Source of the DNA: SIG452 sp045656345 | Lineage (GTDB): Bacteria > Bacillota > Clostridia > UMGS1840 | Assembly (NCBI GenBank): GCA_045656345.1 | Contig: JAZOQZ010000145.1 | Span: forward strand, 1-12,064 | DNA length: 12,064 nt | Direction: 5' to 3' | In this document: positions 1 through 6,175 of the stretch, in pieces | Position numbering within the stretch: the first letter of the stretch is position 1 | Layout of the letters: each line of letters begins with the position of its first letter | The notes under the pieces: model-generated | Told to the model about the DNA's origin: nothing | The model's database searches: none | Seen by the model: only the letters and a program-made list of their open reading frames with translations | Program-made: the position numbers and the translations under genes

Positions 1-18
1 TTTAAATAGCAAGAAATA

Positions 19-927
19 TTATTTTAATTTACTGTGATTTCCGGTGGTACGCAGAAATTCATTGATTACCCAGCGAGTACGGTCATACACTTTCTGCTGA
101 GCATAAGCGATGTCTCCCGGTTTTTCTTCCAATGCGAATTCATAGGGCTGACGGATTTCGGTACCTACATTGATTTTTGCAATACCGTTGTCAATTGCAC
201 GCAGAATATAATCCTGTTCAATACCGCTGCCGCCGTGCAGAACCAAGGGCATTTTACCGGTAATTTCGGATAAAGTTTTAATATGTTCAATATCTAATCT
301 TGCGTTCGGCTTTTTCAGATGCTTGGTACTTGCTGCAATGGCACCGTGAAAACTTCCTGCTGCAACAGATAACCAGTCACAACCGGATTCTTCGGCAAAC
401 CGTTTTGCTTCTTCGGGAACAGTGAATCCTTTTTTGGTGGTAAAGAGTTCTTCATAGCTTAAACCGATACCACTTCCTTCATGACCGGAAACTGCACCCA
501 GTTCTGCTTCCACAGCTGCTCCGTAAGTTTTTGCAAAAGCAGAAACCTCAGCAGTAGTGGCAATATTTTCATCCAGGGGAAGTCTGGAACCATCCACCAT
601 AACAGACTGATAACCAACATCTAAAGCACGTTTTAAAATATCCATATAGTCCACTTTTTTCATATCCTCATCAATTGCGGGAACATGGTCTAAGTGGAGT
701 AAGGTGTACCCTTCTTTGGCAAATTTAAAGTATTCTTTTGCAACTGCTTCAGGGCTCTGGGATTCAAATTTTTCCCATTCCAGACGGGCAACCTGAATCA
801 TTGCTAAAGAATCTTCATCAACAATCGCCTGCACAATGGGTTCCACCATCGGCAGATACGGAATATTGAATGCAGGAATAATGGTGCGGCTCTCCACCGC
901 TTTACGTACAGCATCACGAGAAGTCAT
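19..927 (-). CDS. Class II ketose-bisphosphate aldolase family protein
   Basis: A complete 302-residue protein of the zinc-dependent class II aldolase family (fructose-/tagatose-bisphosphate aldolase type), which reversibly cleaves ketose phosphates to dihydroxyacetone phosphate and an aldehyde in the cytoplasm. Visible family motifs are HLDH at residues 78-81 (catalytic Asp80, zinc ligand His81), SVMVDGS at 108-114, VEAELG at 139-144, a zinc-ligand His in GSFHG (His194), LHGGSG at 230-235, and KINVGTE at 251-257 in the phosphate-binding region. Length fits the family (about 280-310). The ATG start has a GGAGG ribosome site 10 bases upstream (938-942). The usual Gly or His after HLDH is Val (HVPAID), so the substrate may differ from fructose-1,6-bisphosphate. 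It lies 96 bases downstream of two HAD phosphatase genes on the same strand. Family membership is certain; the exact sugar phosphate is not known. Confidence 0.87.
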   Translation of the reverse strand: MTSRDAVRKAVESRTIIPAFNIPYLPMVEPIVQAIVDEDSLAMIQVARLEWEKFESQSPEAVAKEYFKFAKEGYTLLHLDHVPAIDEDMKKVDYMDILKRALDVGYQSVMVDGSRLPLDENIATTAEVSAFAKTYGAAVEAELGAVSGHEGSGIGLSYEELFTTKKGFTVPEEAKRFAEESGCDWLSVAAGSFHGAIAASTKHLKKPNARLDIEHIKTLSEITGKMPLVLHGGSGIEQDYILRAIDNGIAKINVGTEIRQPYEFALEEKPGDIAYAQQKVYDRTRWVINEFLRTTGNHSKLK

Positions 928-971
928 AAGTAATTTACCTCCGTTTTCTTTGGGTTTTCATAACAGAATTC

Positions 972-1000
972 AGTATATCATACCAACCAATAAAATACAA
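972..1000 (-). promoter_or_regulatory. Probable sigma-A promoter for the aldolase gene
   Basis: On the minus strand a -35 TTGTAT (995-1000) and a -10 TATACT (972-977) are separated by 17 bases, placing a start near 965, about 40 bases before the aldolase start codon. The AAGAC/GTCTT arms at 999-1025, which enclose T- and A-runs and overlap the stop of the upstream HAD gene, could form a weak terminator for that gene, but the stem is interrupted. Confidence 0.5.
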
Positions 1001-1023
1001 GACTTTTTTTGAAAAAATATGTC

Positions 1024-1632
1024 TTAATGTGTTTCAATAAAACTTTTTAATTTTTGGGCATCCTGATCAAAATGATAACCTGTGATACCAACTTTTTCAC
1101 AAGCTTCAATGTTTTCTTTGTAATCATCCACAAACATGGTTTCTTCTGCTTTCAAATTGTATGTATTTAACACATATTCATAAATTTCTCGATCGGGCTT
1201 TGCCATCCCCACTTTCGCGGAAAATACCAGTCCGTCAAACTGGTCTAAGATGGAACACATCCAGGGAATATCACGATACTTTTCGGCAAAGGTATCGGTA
1301 GCATTGGAGAGCAGATACATTTTGTACCCTTTTTCTTTTAACTCTCTTACCAGACGAATCATTCCCGGCACGGGAGTTGCGGTGTTGGTCCAGTTATTGT
1401 AAACAATGCAGGCATCTTCCCAAAGATATTCGGGCAACTGAGCACACACTTTCTTTAGCATCTCTTCATCCGTCATCTGACCGCGATTTAAAAGATCCCA
1501 ATCCTGAGGATCAAATACCACTTTCCGAATCAATTGTTGTTCTTCAGGGTCAGTTACATACGTTTTCGTGGTGTAATCCGCTAAGGTCCATCCTAACACA
1601 TTTCCAAAATCAAAAATAATATTTTTAATCAT
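1024..1632 (-). CDS. HAD-superfamily hydrolase (YihX-like), second tandem copy
   Basis: A 202-residue haloacid-dehalogenase-type phosphatase with a Rossmann-like core and an inserted helical cap (about residues 15-90). The motifs are in order: motif I FDFGNVLG with nucleophile Asp8, motif II SN at 109-110, motif III Lys145 in MAKPD, and motif IV FVDD with Asp169/Asp170. The second acidic position of motif I (DxD) is Gly10, as in YihX-type sugar-phosphate phosphatases. By hand it aligns without gaps over 200 residues to the preceding gene, with about 105 identities, so the two are paralogues. The ATG start has GAGAGG about 10 bases upstream. It sits 22 bases after its paralogue, in the same likely operon as the Dabb gene. 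It probably dephosphorylates a small phosphorylated metabolite; the substrate is unknown. Confidence 0.88.
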   Translation of the reverse strand: MIKNIIFDFGNVLGWTLADYTTKTYVTDPEEQQLIRKVVFDPQDWDLLNRGQMTDEEMLKKVCAQLPEYLWEDACIVYNNWTNTATPVPGMIRLVRELKEKGYKMYLLSNATDTFAEKYRDIPWMCSILDQFDGLVFSAKVGMAKPDREIYEYVLNTYNLKAEETMFVDDYKENIEACEKVGITGYHFDQDAQKLKSFIETH

Positions 1633-1654
1633 CGTTTTTTAATCCTCTCTTCTC

Positions 1655-2266
1655 TTAGTTGTCAAGCTCTAAAAATTTACGAAGTTTTGCCACATCCTGG
1701 TCAAAAAGATAGGTCTGAATCCCTACTTTTTCAGCAGCGTCCACATTGTTTTTCACATCATCTATAAATAAACAATCCTTGGCATACAAAGAATATTTGT
1801 CTAATACATACTGAAAAATTTCACAATCGGGCTTTGCCATTTTTGTGGTAGCGGATAGCACCAACCCATCAAAATGAGAAAAAAGCTTCTGAATCCAGGG
1901 CACTGTGTGATAGGTGTTTACAAAACCTAAGCTGATATTGGATAACAAATAAAGCTTATGCCCCTTGGCTTTTAAATCCTGCACCAAAACCGTCATCTTG
2001 GGAACAGGTGTCATCGTGTTTACCCAATTTTCATATACCGTGATTGCCTGACGGTGCAATTTTTTGGGAAGACGTTTGCAAATATCTTCTATCACATATT
2101 CATCCGTAATTGCTCCACGGTCCAGATTATCCCAGTAGATACGGTCAAATACCACATCACGGATGGGTGCGATTTCTTCTTCACTATCTACATAAGGCGC
2201 TGTTAACAAATCAATGTCAAAACGTCCTAACACATTTCCAAAATCAAAAATAATATTTTTCTTCAT
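1655..2266 (-). CDS. HAD-superfamily hydrolase (YihX-like), first tandem copy
   Basis: A 203-residue HAD hydrolase of the same subfamily as the next gene. Motif I is FDFGNVLG (nucleophile Asp8, with Gly10 where many HAD phosphatases have the second Asp), motif II LLSN ends at Ser109-Asn110, motif III is MAKPD (Lys145), and motif IV is FIDD (Asp169/Asp170). The cap region (about residues 15-90) is where the two paralogues differ most, including runs such as DRIYWDNLDRG against DPQDWDLLNRG, which would fit divergence in substrate. The core motifs sit at identical residue numbers in both. The start ATG has GGAG five bases upstream. The gene begins 20 bases after the Dabb gene's stop, consistent with one transcript. 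The phosphatase role comes from the family; the substrate cannot be read. Confidence 0.88.
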   Translation of the reverse strand: MKKNIIFDFGNVLGRFDIDLLTAPYVDSEEEIAPIRDVVFDRIYWDNLDRGAITDEYVIEDICKRLPKKLHRQAITVYENWVNTMTPVPKMTVLVQDLKAKGHKLYLLSNISLGFVNTYHTVPWIQKLFSHFDGLVLSATTKMAKPDCEIFQYVLDKYSLYAKDCLFIDDVKNNVDAAEKVGIQTYLFDQDVAKLRKFLELDN

Positions 2267-2286
2267 AGCTTCTCCGTTTTTTATTC

Positions 2287-2580
2287 TTATTCTTCGTAAT
2301 CAAAGCATGCTCTGCTGTTAGTATAAGGTCTTACGAAAGTATTTGCAACCCTTACATGTTCGGGATGCACCGAATACCCTTTTAAGGATTCTTCATTTTC
2401 AAATACGGAATAGAGCATCACATCCCCATTGGATGACTTTAACGGTTCTGTTTCCACTTTGATTTCTAGAAGACCGGGAACAACACCTACCAGACTTCCA
2501 AGTTCTCTTTTGATATTATTCTTTATTTCAGAAGTATTAAATTCCTCTTTTAAGTTCCATATAATAATATGCTTTACCAT
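2287..2580 (-). CDS. Dabb-family (stress-responsive A/B barrel) protein
   Basis: A 97-residue single-domain protein. The opening MVKHIIIWNLK, the central VPGLLEIKVETEPL and the late YSVHPEHVRVANTFVRPY follow the Dabb pattern (dimeric alpha-beta barrel, ferredoxin-like fold), which opens with VxHxVxxxL and has a YxxHPxH stretch near the end. Length is normal for the family (about 95-105). The ATG has GGAGG seven bases upstream. It is the first gene of a likely Dabb-HAD-HAD transcript. Bacterial Dabb proteins have varied or unknown roles: some bind or modify small molecules, and several sit next to sugar-metabolism genes. Its position suggests a helper or isomerase-like part in the same pathway as the phosphatases, but this is inference from neighbours only. 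Confidence 0.85.
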   Translation of the reverse strand: MVKHIIIWNLKEEFNTSEIKNNIKRELGSLVGVVPGLLEIKVETEPLKSSNGDVMLYSVFENEESLKGYSVHPEHVRVANTFVRPYTNSRACFDYEE

Positions 2581-2603
2581 AATTTTTCCTCCAAATTAGT
2601 TTT

Positions 2604-2632
2604 GTTTTATACTCTTTCAAATCTCGTGTCAA
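2604..2632 (-). promoter_or_regulatory. Probable sigma-A promoter for the Dabb-HAD-HAD operon
   Basis: On the minus strand a perfect -35 TTGACA (2627-2632) is followed after 17 bases by TAAAAC (2604-2609), or after 15 bases by TATAAA (2606-2611). Either would start transcription about 15-25 bases before the Dabb start codon, leaving only a short leader with the GGAGG site. Confidence 0.55.
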
Positions 2633-2691
2633 GTCAGGATAAAAAATAGCTATCCAATTTCTCTCTGACCGACGGTAAGAAACTAAAAAAA

Positions 2692-3441
2692 TTACTGAAG
2701 TAATCGATATGCAAAATAGATTGAAACCGCAATTGTAATCGCAAGAGAAATGAAGAAACGGATTCTTTTTTTTTCCTCAAAGCAAGTTGATAATATCACG
2801 CACCATATTGTCAATAAGGTAACTCCCATTACGGCATCGCCCGATAAGGCATTTTTCCATTTCATATCTAAGGAAAGGCTCCAAAAAGCACAGCATAATA
2901 CGAAATTCAATATGGAATTACAATAATTTAAGACAATCACTTTTTCAAAATTACTTAAGATTTTCCCGGATTGTTCTTTTGGTTGCTCCGAACCGATTAA
3001 TTTAAAATGTTTTTCGGAAAACCGTAATGTGATACGACTGAAAACAGCCGAAATAAATGCCGCAACAAGAAGAATTTGCTTTATAAGCTCAAGATTGGAA
3101 ACGGCTGTGGCATCAAAAATCAAACTATCGACATCATATAAAAAAATCATTGGTACCAAGATGCTTCCGAGAAAATTATCGTGATAATTGACAACTTCTC
3201 TCTGGTCACGATAAATCGTGCTCTCAGAATTCATACACAAAAACTTATTAAGAATTCCTAACAGAAAAACACAAGTACCCACATGGGATAAAACAACAGT
3301 AAGCGGAACAAATAAAACACAATCGTAAAACTCTTCCATCAATTGAATTGCCAATATCACAAACAGAATGATTTCCATAAGATGCTTGGCAAGACTAAAG
3401 TTTTTTTCGCAGTTTTCTTTTGTAAGTGGTTTCATAGTCAT
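2692..3441 (-). CDS. Multi-pass membrane protein of unknown function
   Basis: A 249-residue protein that I do not recognise. About seven hydrophobic stretches can be seen. Counted from the chosen start, they begin near residue 19 (LMEIILFVILAIQ), 42 (LFVPLTVVLSHVGTCVFLLGIL), 86 (LGSILVPMIFLY), 115 (IKQILLVAAFISAVF), 165 (VLNYCNSILNFVLCCAFW), 200 (VMGVTLLTIWCVILS) and 228 (RFFISLAITIAVSIYFAY). The loops carry charged clusters such as EKHFKLIGSEQPKEQSGK. There is no signal peptide or catalytic motif. The ATG at 3441 is preferred over a GTG 51 bases further out because AGAAAGGA lies nine bases before it. The gene has its own likely promoter, which overlaps the kbl terminator, so it need not share the threonine operon's role. 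It could be an orphan integral membrane protein or a small sensor/regulator. Confidence 0.65.
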   Translation of the reverse strand: MTMKPLTKENCEKNFSLAKHLMEIILFVILAIQLMEEFYDCVLFVPLTVVLSHVGTCVFLLGILNKFLCMNSESTIYRDQREVVNYHDNFLGSILVPMIFLYDVDSLIFDATAVSNLELIKQILLVAAFISAVFSRITLRFSEKHFKLIGSEQPKEQSGKILSNFEKVIVLNYCNSILNFVLCCAFWSLSLDMKWKNALSGDAVMGVTLLTIWCVILSTCFEEKKRIRFFISLAITIAVSIYFAYRLLQ

Positions 3442-3498
3442 TTTATTGATTCCTTTCTGATACGTTTTAATATCGCCCGGAATTTTTAACACAATTTT

Positions 3499-3527
3499 AT
3501 TTTACCACATAAAAATAAAAATGACAA
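3499..3527 (-). promoter_or_regulatory. Probable promoter for the membrane protein gene
   Basis: On the minus strand TTGTCA (-35, 3522-3527) and TAAAAT (-10, 3499-3504) are 17 bases apart. The -35 lies inside the distal arm of the hairpin that ends kbl, so terminator and promoter share DNA. Confidence 0.5.
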
Positions 3528-3555
3528 TACCTGCACTGCAAATATTGTCATTTTT
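3517..3555 (-). terminator. Rho-independent terminator after kbl
   Basis: A 13-bp perfect inverted repeat (3517-3529 with 3543-3555, core ATGACAATA/TATTGTCAT) surrounds a 13-base loop. In the leftward direction the stem ends in a T-rich run (TTTTTATTTTT). It starts about 20 bases beyond the kbl stop codon. The other strand also carries a T-run, so it could work both ways. Confidence 0.75.
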
Positions 3556-3575
3556 TCTGCTTACATTATTAAATT

Positions 3576-4757
3576 TTATAAGCCCATTTCTTCTTTTACC
3601 TGACGGAAGCAATCCACGATATATAAGATGTCTTCCTGGGATAAGGCTGCGGAAAGCTGAGTACGGATTCTTGCTTTTCCTTTCGGTACTACGGGGTAAG
3701 AGAATGCTACCACGTAAACACCTTTTTCCATCATACGTTTTGCCATTTCCACGGCTTTATGTTCGTCATATAACATAACAGGAATAATGGGAGTTCCACC
3801 ATCCATAACGTCTAAGCCAATTTCTTTGATTTTTTCAGCAAATAATTTGGTGTTGGCAAATAATTTTTCACGATATGCGAAATTATTTTCAATCAGTTCC
3901 AAAACTTTGATAGAACCTGCTGCAACAGCGGGAGCTAAAGTGTTGGAGAACAGATACGGACGAGAACGCTGACGGAGTAAATCAATGATTTCTTTTCTGC
4001 CGGAGGTGAAACCGCCGGAAGCACCACCCAAAGCTTTTCCGAAAGTACCGGTGGTAATATCCACTCTGCCCATCACACCGCAATGTTCAGCAGTGCCGCG
4101 ACCGGTTGCACCCATAAAGCCTGCGGAATGGCTGTCGTCAACCATAACCAATGCACCGTATTCATCTGCTAAATCACAGATGGATTTCAAGTCTGCAACG
4201 ATACCGTCCATAGAGAATACGCCGTCGGTTGCAATCAGCTTGATACGGCAATCTTTTGCTTCTTCCAGTTTTGCACGAAGGTCTTCCATATTGTTGTTTT
4301 TATAACGGAAACGTTTTGCCTTACAAAGACGGATACCGTCGATGATGCTGGCGTGATTCAATTCATCGCTGATAACTGCATCAGCTTCCACTAACAGGGT
4401 TTCAAACAGACCGCCGTTGGCATCAAAGCAGGATGAATATAAAATGGTGTCATCAGTGCCTAAAAATTCGCTTACTTTCTGTTCTAAGTCTTTGTGTAAT
4501 TTCTGAGTACCGCAGATAAAACGAACGGAAGATAAGCCGTAACCATAGTTATCATAGCTTTCTTTCGCAGCTTTGATAACGTCGGGATTGTTTGCCAAAC
4601 CAAGATAGTTGTTGGCACACATATTGATAACGTCTTTGCCATCAGATAAGGATACTTTTGCCCCCTGAGGAGTCATAATCACTTTCTCATTTTTGGTAAG
4701 GCCTTCTTTTTCGATGGTTTCACAGGTTTCTTTAAAATATTTTAACGCTTCTTTCAT
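3576..4757 (-). CDS. kbl: 2-amino-3-ketobutyrate CoA ligase (glycine C-acetyltransferase)
   Basis: A 393-residue PLP-dependent enzyme of the alpha-oxoamine synthase family. It converts the tdh product 2-amino-3-oxobutyrate plus CoA to glycine and acetyl-CoA in the cytoplasm. Diagnostic stretches are NMCANNYLGLANNP near residues 45-58, GLSSVRFICGTQ at 74-85, NHASIIDG at 134-141, TDGVFSMDG at 177-185, VDDSHSAGFMGATGRG at 206-221, and the PLP-binding Lys241 in TGTFGKALGGASGG. Length matches the E. coli enzyme (398). The ATG has AGGAG seven bases upstream. It follows tdh by 27 bases on the same strand with no promoter or terminator between them, so the pair is one operon. A paralogous role such as 8-amino-7-oxononanoate synthase is possible in this family, but the adjacent tdh and the sequence make Kbl by far the best call. 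Confidence 0.96.
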   Translation of the reverse strand: MKEALKYFKETCETIEKEGLTKNEKVIMTPQGAKVSLSDGKDVINMCANNYLGLANNPDVIKAAKESYDNYGYGLSSVRFICGTQKLHKDLEQKVSEFLGTDDTILYSSCFDANGGLFETLLVEADAVISDELNHASIIDGIRLCKAKRFRYKNNNMEDLRAKLEEAKDCRIKLIATDGVFSMDGIVADLKSICDLADEYGALVMVDDSHSAGFMGATGRGTAEHCGVMGRVDITTGTFGKALGGASGGFTSGRKEIIDLLRQRSRPYLFSNTLAPAVAAGSIKVLELIENNFAYREKLFANTKLFAEKIKEIGLDVMDGGTPIIPVMLYDEHKAVEMAKRMMEKGVYVVAFSYPVVPKGKARIRTQLSAALSQEDILYIVDCFRQVKEEMGL

Positions 4758-4784
4758 TGTTGTTCTCCTTTATATTTCCGAAAA

Positions 4785-5816
4785 TCAGAGATTTTCCCAA
4801 TCTAAAATAACTTTTCCGCATTTACCGCTGTTCATAGCTTCAAAGCCTTTTTCGTAGTCTAATACACTCATTCTGTGGGTAATAATATTGGAAATATCCA
4901 AGCCCCCCTGCAGCATTGCAGACATTTTGTACCAGGTTTCGTGCATTTCTCGGCCATAGATACCTTTTAAAATTAACCCTTTAAAAATAATTTTGGACCA
5001 ATCCACTTTGGTATCACTTTTTAATAATCCTAACAGCGCAATCCTGCCGCCGGGAAGCATATGGTCAATCATAGTGTTTAAAGCAATTTCACTACCGGAC
5101 ATTTCCAAACCAACGTCAAAGCCTTCCCGAATCATCAAACGTTCCATCACATCAGACAGATTCTCTTTGGCGGTGTTTACGGCGTATTCGATGCCTAATT
5201 TTTTTGCAAGCTCCAATCTGTCATCTAAAATATCGGTGATAACAACGTGTCTTGCACCAACAAACTTACATACTGCCGCTGCCATAATACCGATAGGCCC
5301 TGCACCGGTAATCAATACATCTTCCCCCACTAAATTAAAGGATAATGCAGTATGTACGGCGTTTCCGAACGGATCAAAAATAGAATACATTTCTTCAGGA
5401 ATATCTTTTTCGCAAGGACGCACATTTTCCTGAGGAATGACTAAGTATTCCGCAAAAGCACCGTCACGGTTAACACCAACGCCAACAGTTTCTTTACAAA
5501 GGTGTCCGTGTCCTGCCAGACAGTTACGGCATTTTCCGCAAACGATATGTCCTTCTCCGGAAACAATTTCTCCAATATAACGACCTCTCACATTGCTTCC
5601 TAATTCCACGATTTCGCCCACATATTCGTGACCAATTACCCGGGGCGTCTGAATAGTCTGCTGAGACCACGCATCCCAGTTATAGATATGCAGGTCAGTA
5701 CCGCAAATTGCAGTTTTGTGAATTTTAATTTTAACATCGTTGGGACCGGTAACCGGTTCGGGAACTTCTTCCAGCCACAATCCTTTTTCGGGGAATTTTT
5801 TGACCAGTGCTTTCAT
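4785..5816 (-). CDS. tdh: L-threonine 3-dehydrogenase (zinc, NAD)
   Basis: A 343-residue medium-chain zinc dehydrogenase that oxidises L-threonine to 2-amino-3-oxobutyrate with NAD+; Kbl then cleaves the product to glycine and acetyl-CoA. The catalytic zinc ligands are Cys38 (AICGTDLH) and His63-Glu64 (GHEYVGE). The structural zinc cysteines are 93, 96, 99 and 107 (CGKCRNCLAGHGHLC). The NAD-binding loop is GAGPIG at 171-176, with Asp195 ending the second strand. Start choice: MKALVKKFPEKGLWL is the conserved Tdh N-terminus, so the ATG at 5816 is preferred over the ATG at 5843, which lacks a ribosome site. The nearest AAGGAG (5830-5835) is 13 bases upstream, somewhat far, so initiation may be modest. 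Length matches E. coli Tdh (341). First gene of the tdh-kbl operon. Confidence 0.96.
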   Translation of the reverse strand: MKALVKKFPEKGLWLEEVPEPVTGPNDVKIKIHKTAICGTDLHIYNWDAWSQQTIQTPRVIGHEYVGEIVELGSNVRGRYIGEIVSGEGHIVCGKCRNCLAGHGHLCKETVGVGVNRDGAFAEYLVIPQENVRPCEKDIPEEMYSIFDPFGNAVHTALSFNLVGEDVLITGAGPIGIMAAAVCKFVGARHVVITDILDDRLELAKKLGIEYAVNTAKENLSDVMERLMIREGFDVGLEMSGSEIALNTMIDHMLPGGRIALLGLLKSDTKVDWSKIIFKGLILKGIYGREMHETWYKMSAMLQGGLDISNIITHRMSVLDYEKGFEAMNSGKCGKVILDWENL

Positions 5817-5886
5817 ACCTTGAAACACTCTCCTTTTTATCATTTCTTATCAAAAGTCCTTTTGCGCATCTTTTTTAAGTGTTTTG

Positions 5887-5936
5887 TATCGGTGAACAAA
5901 TTTGAATATTGTCCACCTATCGTGTACAATTTGAAT
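5887..5936 (-). promoter_or_regulatory. Candidate operator array between the tdh promoter and tdh
   Basis: Two near-identical direct repeats (5918-5936 and 5887-5907, both ATTCAAA-TTGTnCAC-GATA on the minus strand, differing by one substitution and two single-base insertions) start 31 bp apart, about three helix turns. Between them is an inverted half-site, giving a 21-bp dyad TTGTCCAC-5-GTGTACAA at 5909-5929. The array begins in the -10 box and covers the expected start site. The same bases could fold in RNA as a 9-bp hairpin (GGTGGACAA with TTGTTCACC, nine-base loop). The DNA pattern looks like a repressor site; the regulator is unknown. Confidence 0.6.
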
Positions 5937-5963
5937 TATAGTACTTTTTAAAAATAATGTCAA
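5935..5963 (-). promoter_or_regulatory. Consensus sigma-A promoter of tdh-kbl
   Basis: On the minus strand a perfect TTGACA (5958-5963) and a perfect TATAAT (5935-5940) are exactly 17 bases apart. The predicted start is near 5928, giving a leader of about 110 bases before tdh. Such a strong core promoter usually needs a repressor, which fits the repeats directly downstream. Confidence 0.85.
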
Positions 5964-5964
5964 G

Positions 5965-5984
5965 AGATTTTTTCAGATTTTTTG
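5965..5984. repeat. Tandem 10-bp T-tract repeat between divergent promoters
   Basis: AGATTTTTTC is followed directly by AGATTTTTTG. The two T6 tracts are exactly 10 bp apart, one helix turn, as in intrinsically bent DNA and UP elements. They lie just upstream of the -35 boxes of both the tRNA promoter and the tdh promoter. Confidence 0.6.
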
Positions 5985-5992
5985 AAAAAGTA

Positions 5993-6021
5993 TTGACTAA
6001 TCTTCTAAAATAGTGTAAAAT
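5993..6021 (+). promoter_or_regulatory. Sigma-A promoter of the tRNA-Arg gene
   Basis: TTGACT (-35, 5993-5998) and TAAAAT (-10, 6016-6021) are 17 bases apart. The predicted start near 6028 is about ten bases before the mature tRNA 5' end. Confidence 0.8.
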
Positions 6022-6038
6022 AGAGCAGTCAAAAATAC

Positions 6039-6115
6039 GCGCCTGTAGCTCAGCTGGATAGAGTATCAGACTCCGACTCTGAAGGTCGTGCGTTCGAATC
6101 GCATCAGGCGTACCA
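6039..6115 (+). tRNA. tRNA-Arg, anticodon CCG
   Basis: A full cloverleaf can be drawn. The acceptor stem is GCGCCTG (6039-6045) with CAGGCGT (6105-6111), including one G-U pair. The D-stem is GCTC/GAGT, and the anticodon stem TCAGA/TCTGA holds the loop CTCCGAC with anticodon CCG at 6073-6075. The five-base variable loop is AGGTC, and the T-arm is GTGCG-TTCGAAT-CGCAT. The discriminator A (6112) is followed by an encoded CCA (6113-6115). It reads the arginine codon CGG. It has its own promoter and is followed after five bases by a hairpin terminator, so it is a single-tRNA unit. Confidence 0.96.
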
Positions 6116-6120
6116 GACAA

Positions 6121-6154
6121 TAGAAAAAGCTACACCGTCGTGTAGCTTTTTCTA
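6121..6154 (+). terminator. Hairpin terminator between tRNA-Arg and trmO
   Basis: A perfect 15-bp stem (6121-6135 with 6140-6154, core GCTACAC/GTGTAGC) closes a CGTC loop. A-rich and T-rich runs flank the core, so it could act in both directions. The T-run (TTTTTCTATA) is broken by a C, so rightward read-through into trmO is plausible. Confidence 0.82.
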
Positions 6155-6175
6155 TATCGTCAACGAGGAATGATT

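Noticed and set aside
2636..2673. Nested inverted repeats (GTCAG/CTGAC around GGATA/TATCC) after the membrane protein gene
   Set aside because: Short arms, and no T-run in the leftward direction at the right place; not convincing as a terminator.
3442..3492. 17-residue extension of the membrane protein from a GTG at 3492
   Set aside because: The ribosome site AGAAAGGA would lie inside the coding sequence, and the internal ATG at 3441 has ideal spacing to it; the predicted promoter start is also too close to the GTG.
3985..4305. Plus-strand open frame of 106 codons inside kbl
   Set aside because: It is fully antisense to a certain kbl, has no ribosome site or family resemblance, and follows from the codon usage of the real gene.
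4993..5433. Plus-strand open frame of 146 codons inside tdh
   Set aside because: Antisense shadow of a certain gene without ribosome site or domain.
5817..5843. Nine-residue extension of Tdh from an ATG at 5843
   Set aside because: There is no ribosome site before it, and known Tdh proteins begin MKALxKxxxE, matching the ATG at 5816.
6039..6115. tRNA-Arg 3' end as a possible integration site
   Set aside because: No integrase gene or repeated copy of the tRNA 3' end is found in the window, and normal housekeeping genes lie on both sides.
5917..6120. 67-residue minus-strand frame beginning MSGTPDAIRTHDLQSRSL
   Set aside because: It is the antisense translation of the tRNA-Arg gene. This peptide pattern is a well-known annotation artefact at tRNA genes.
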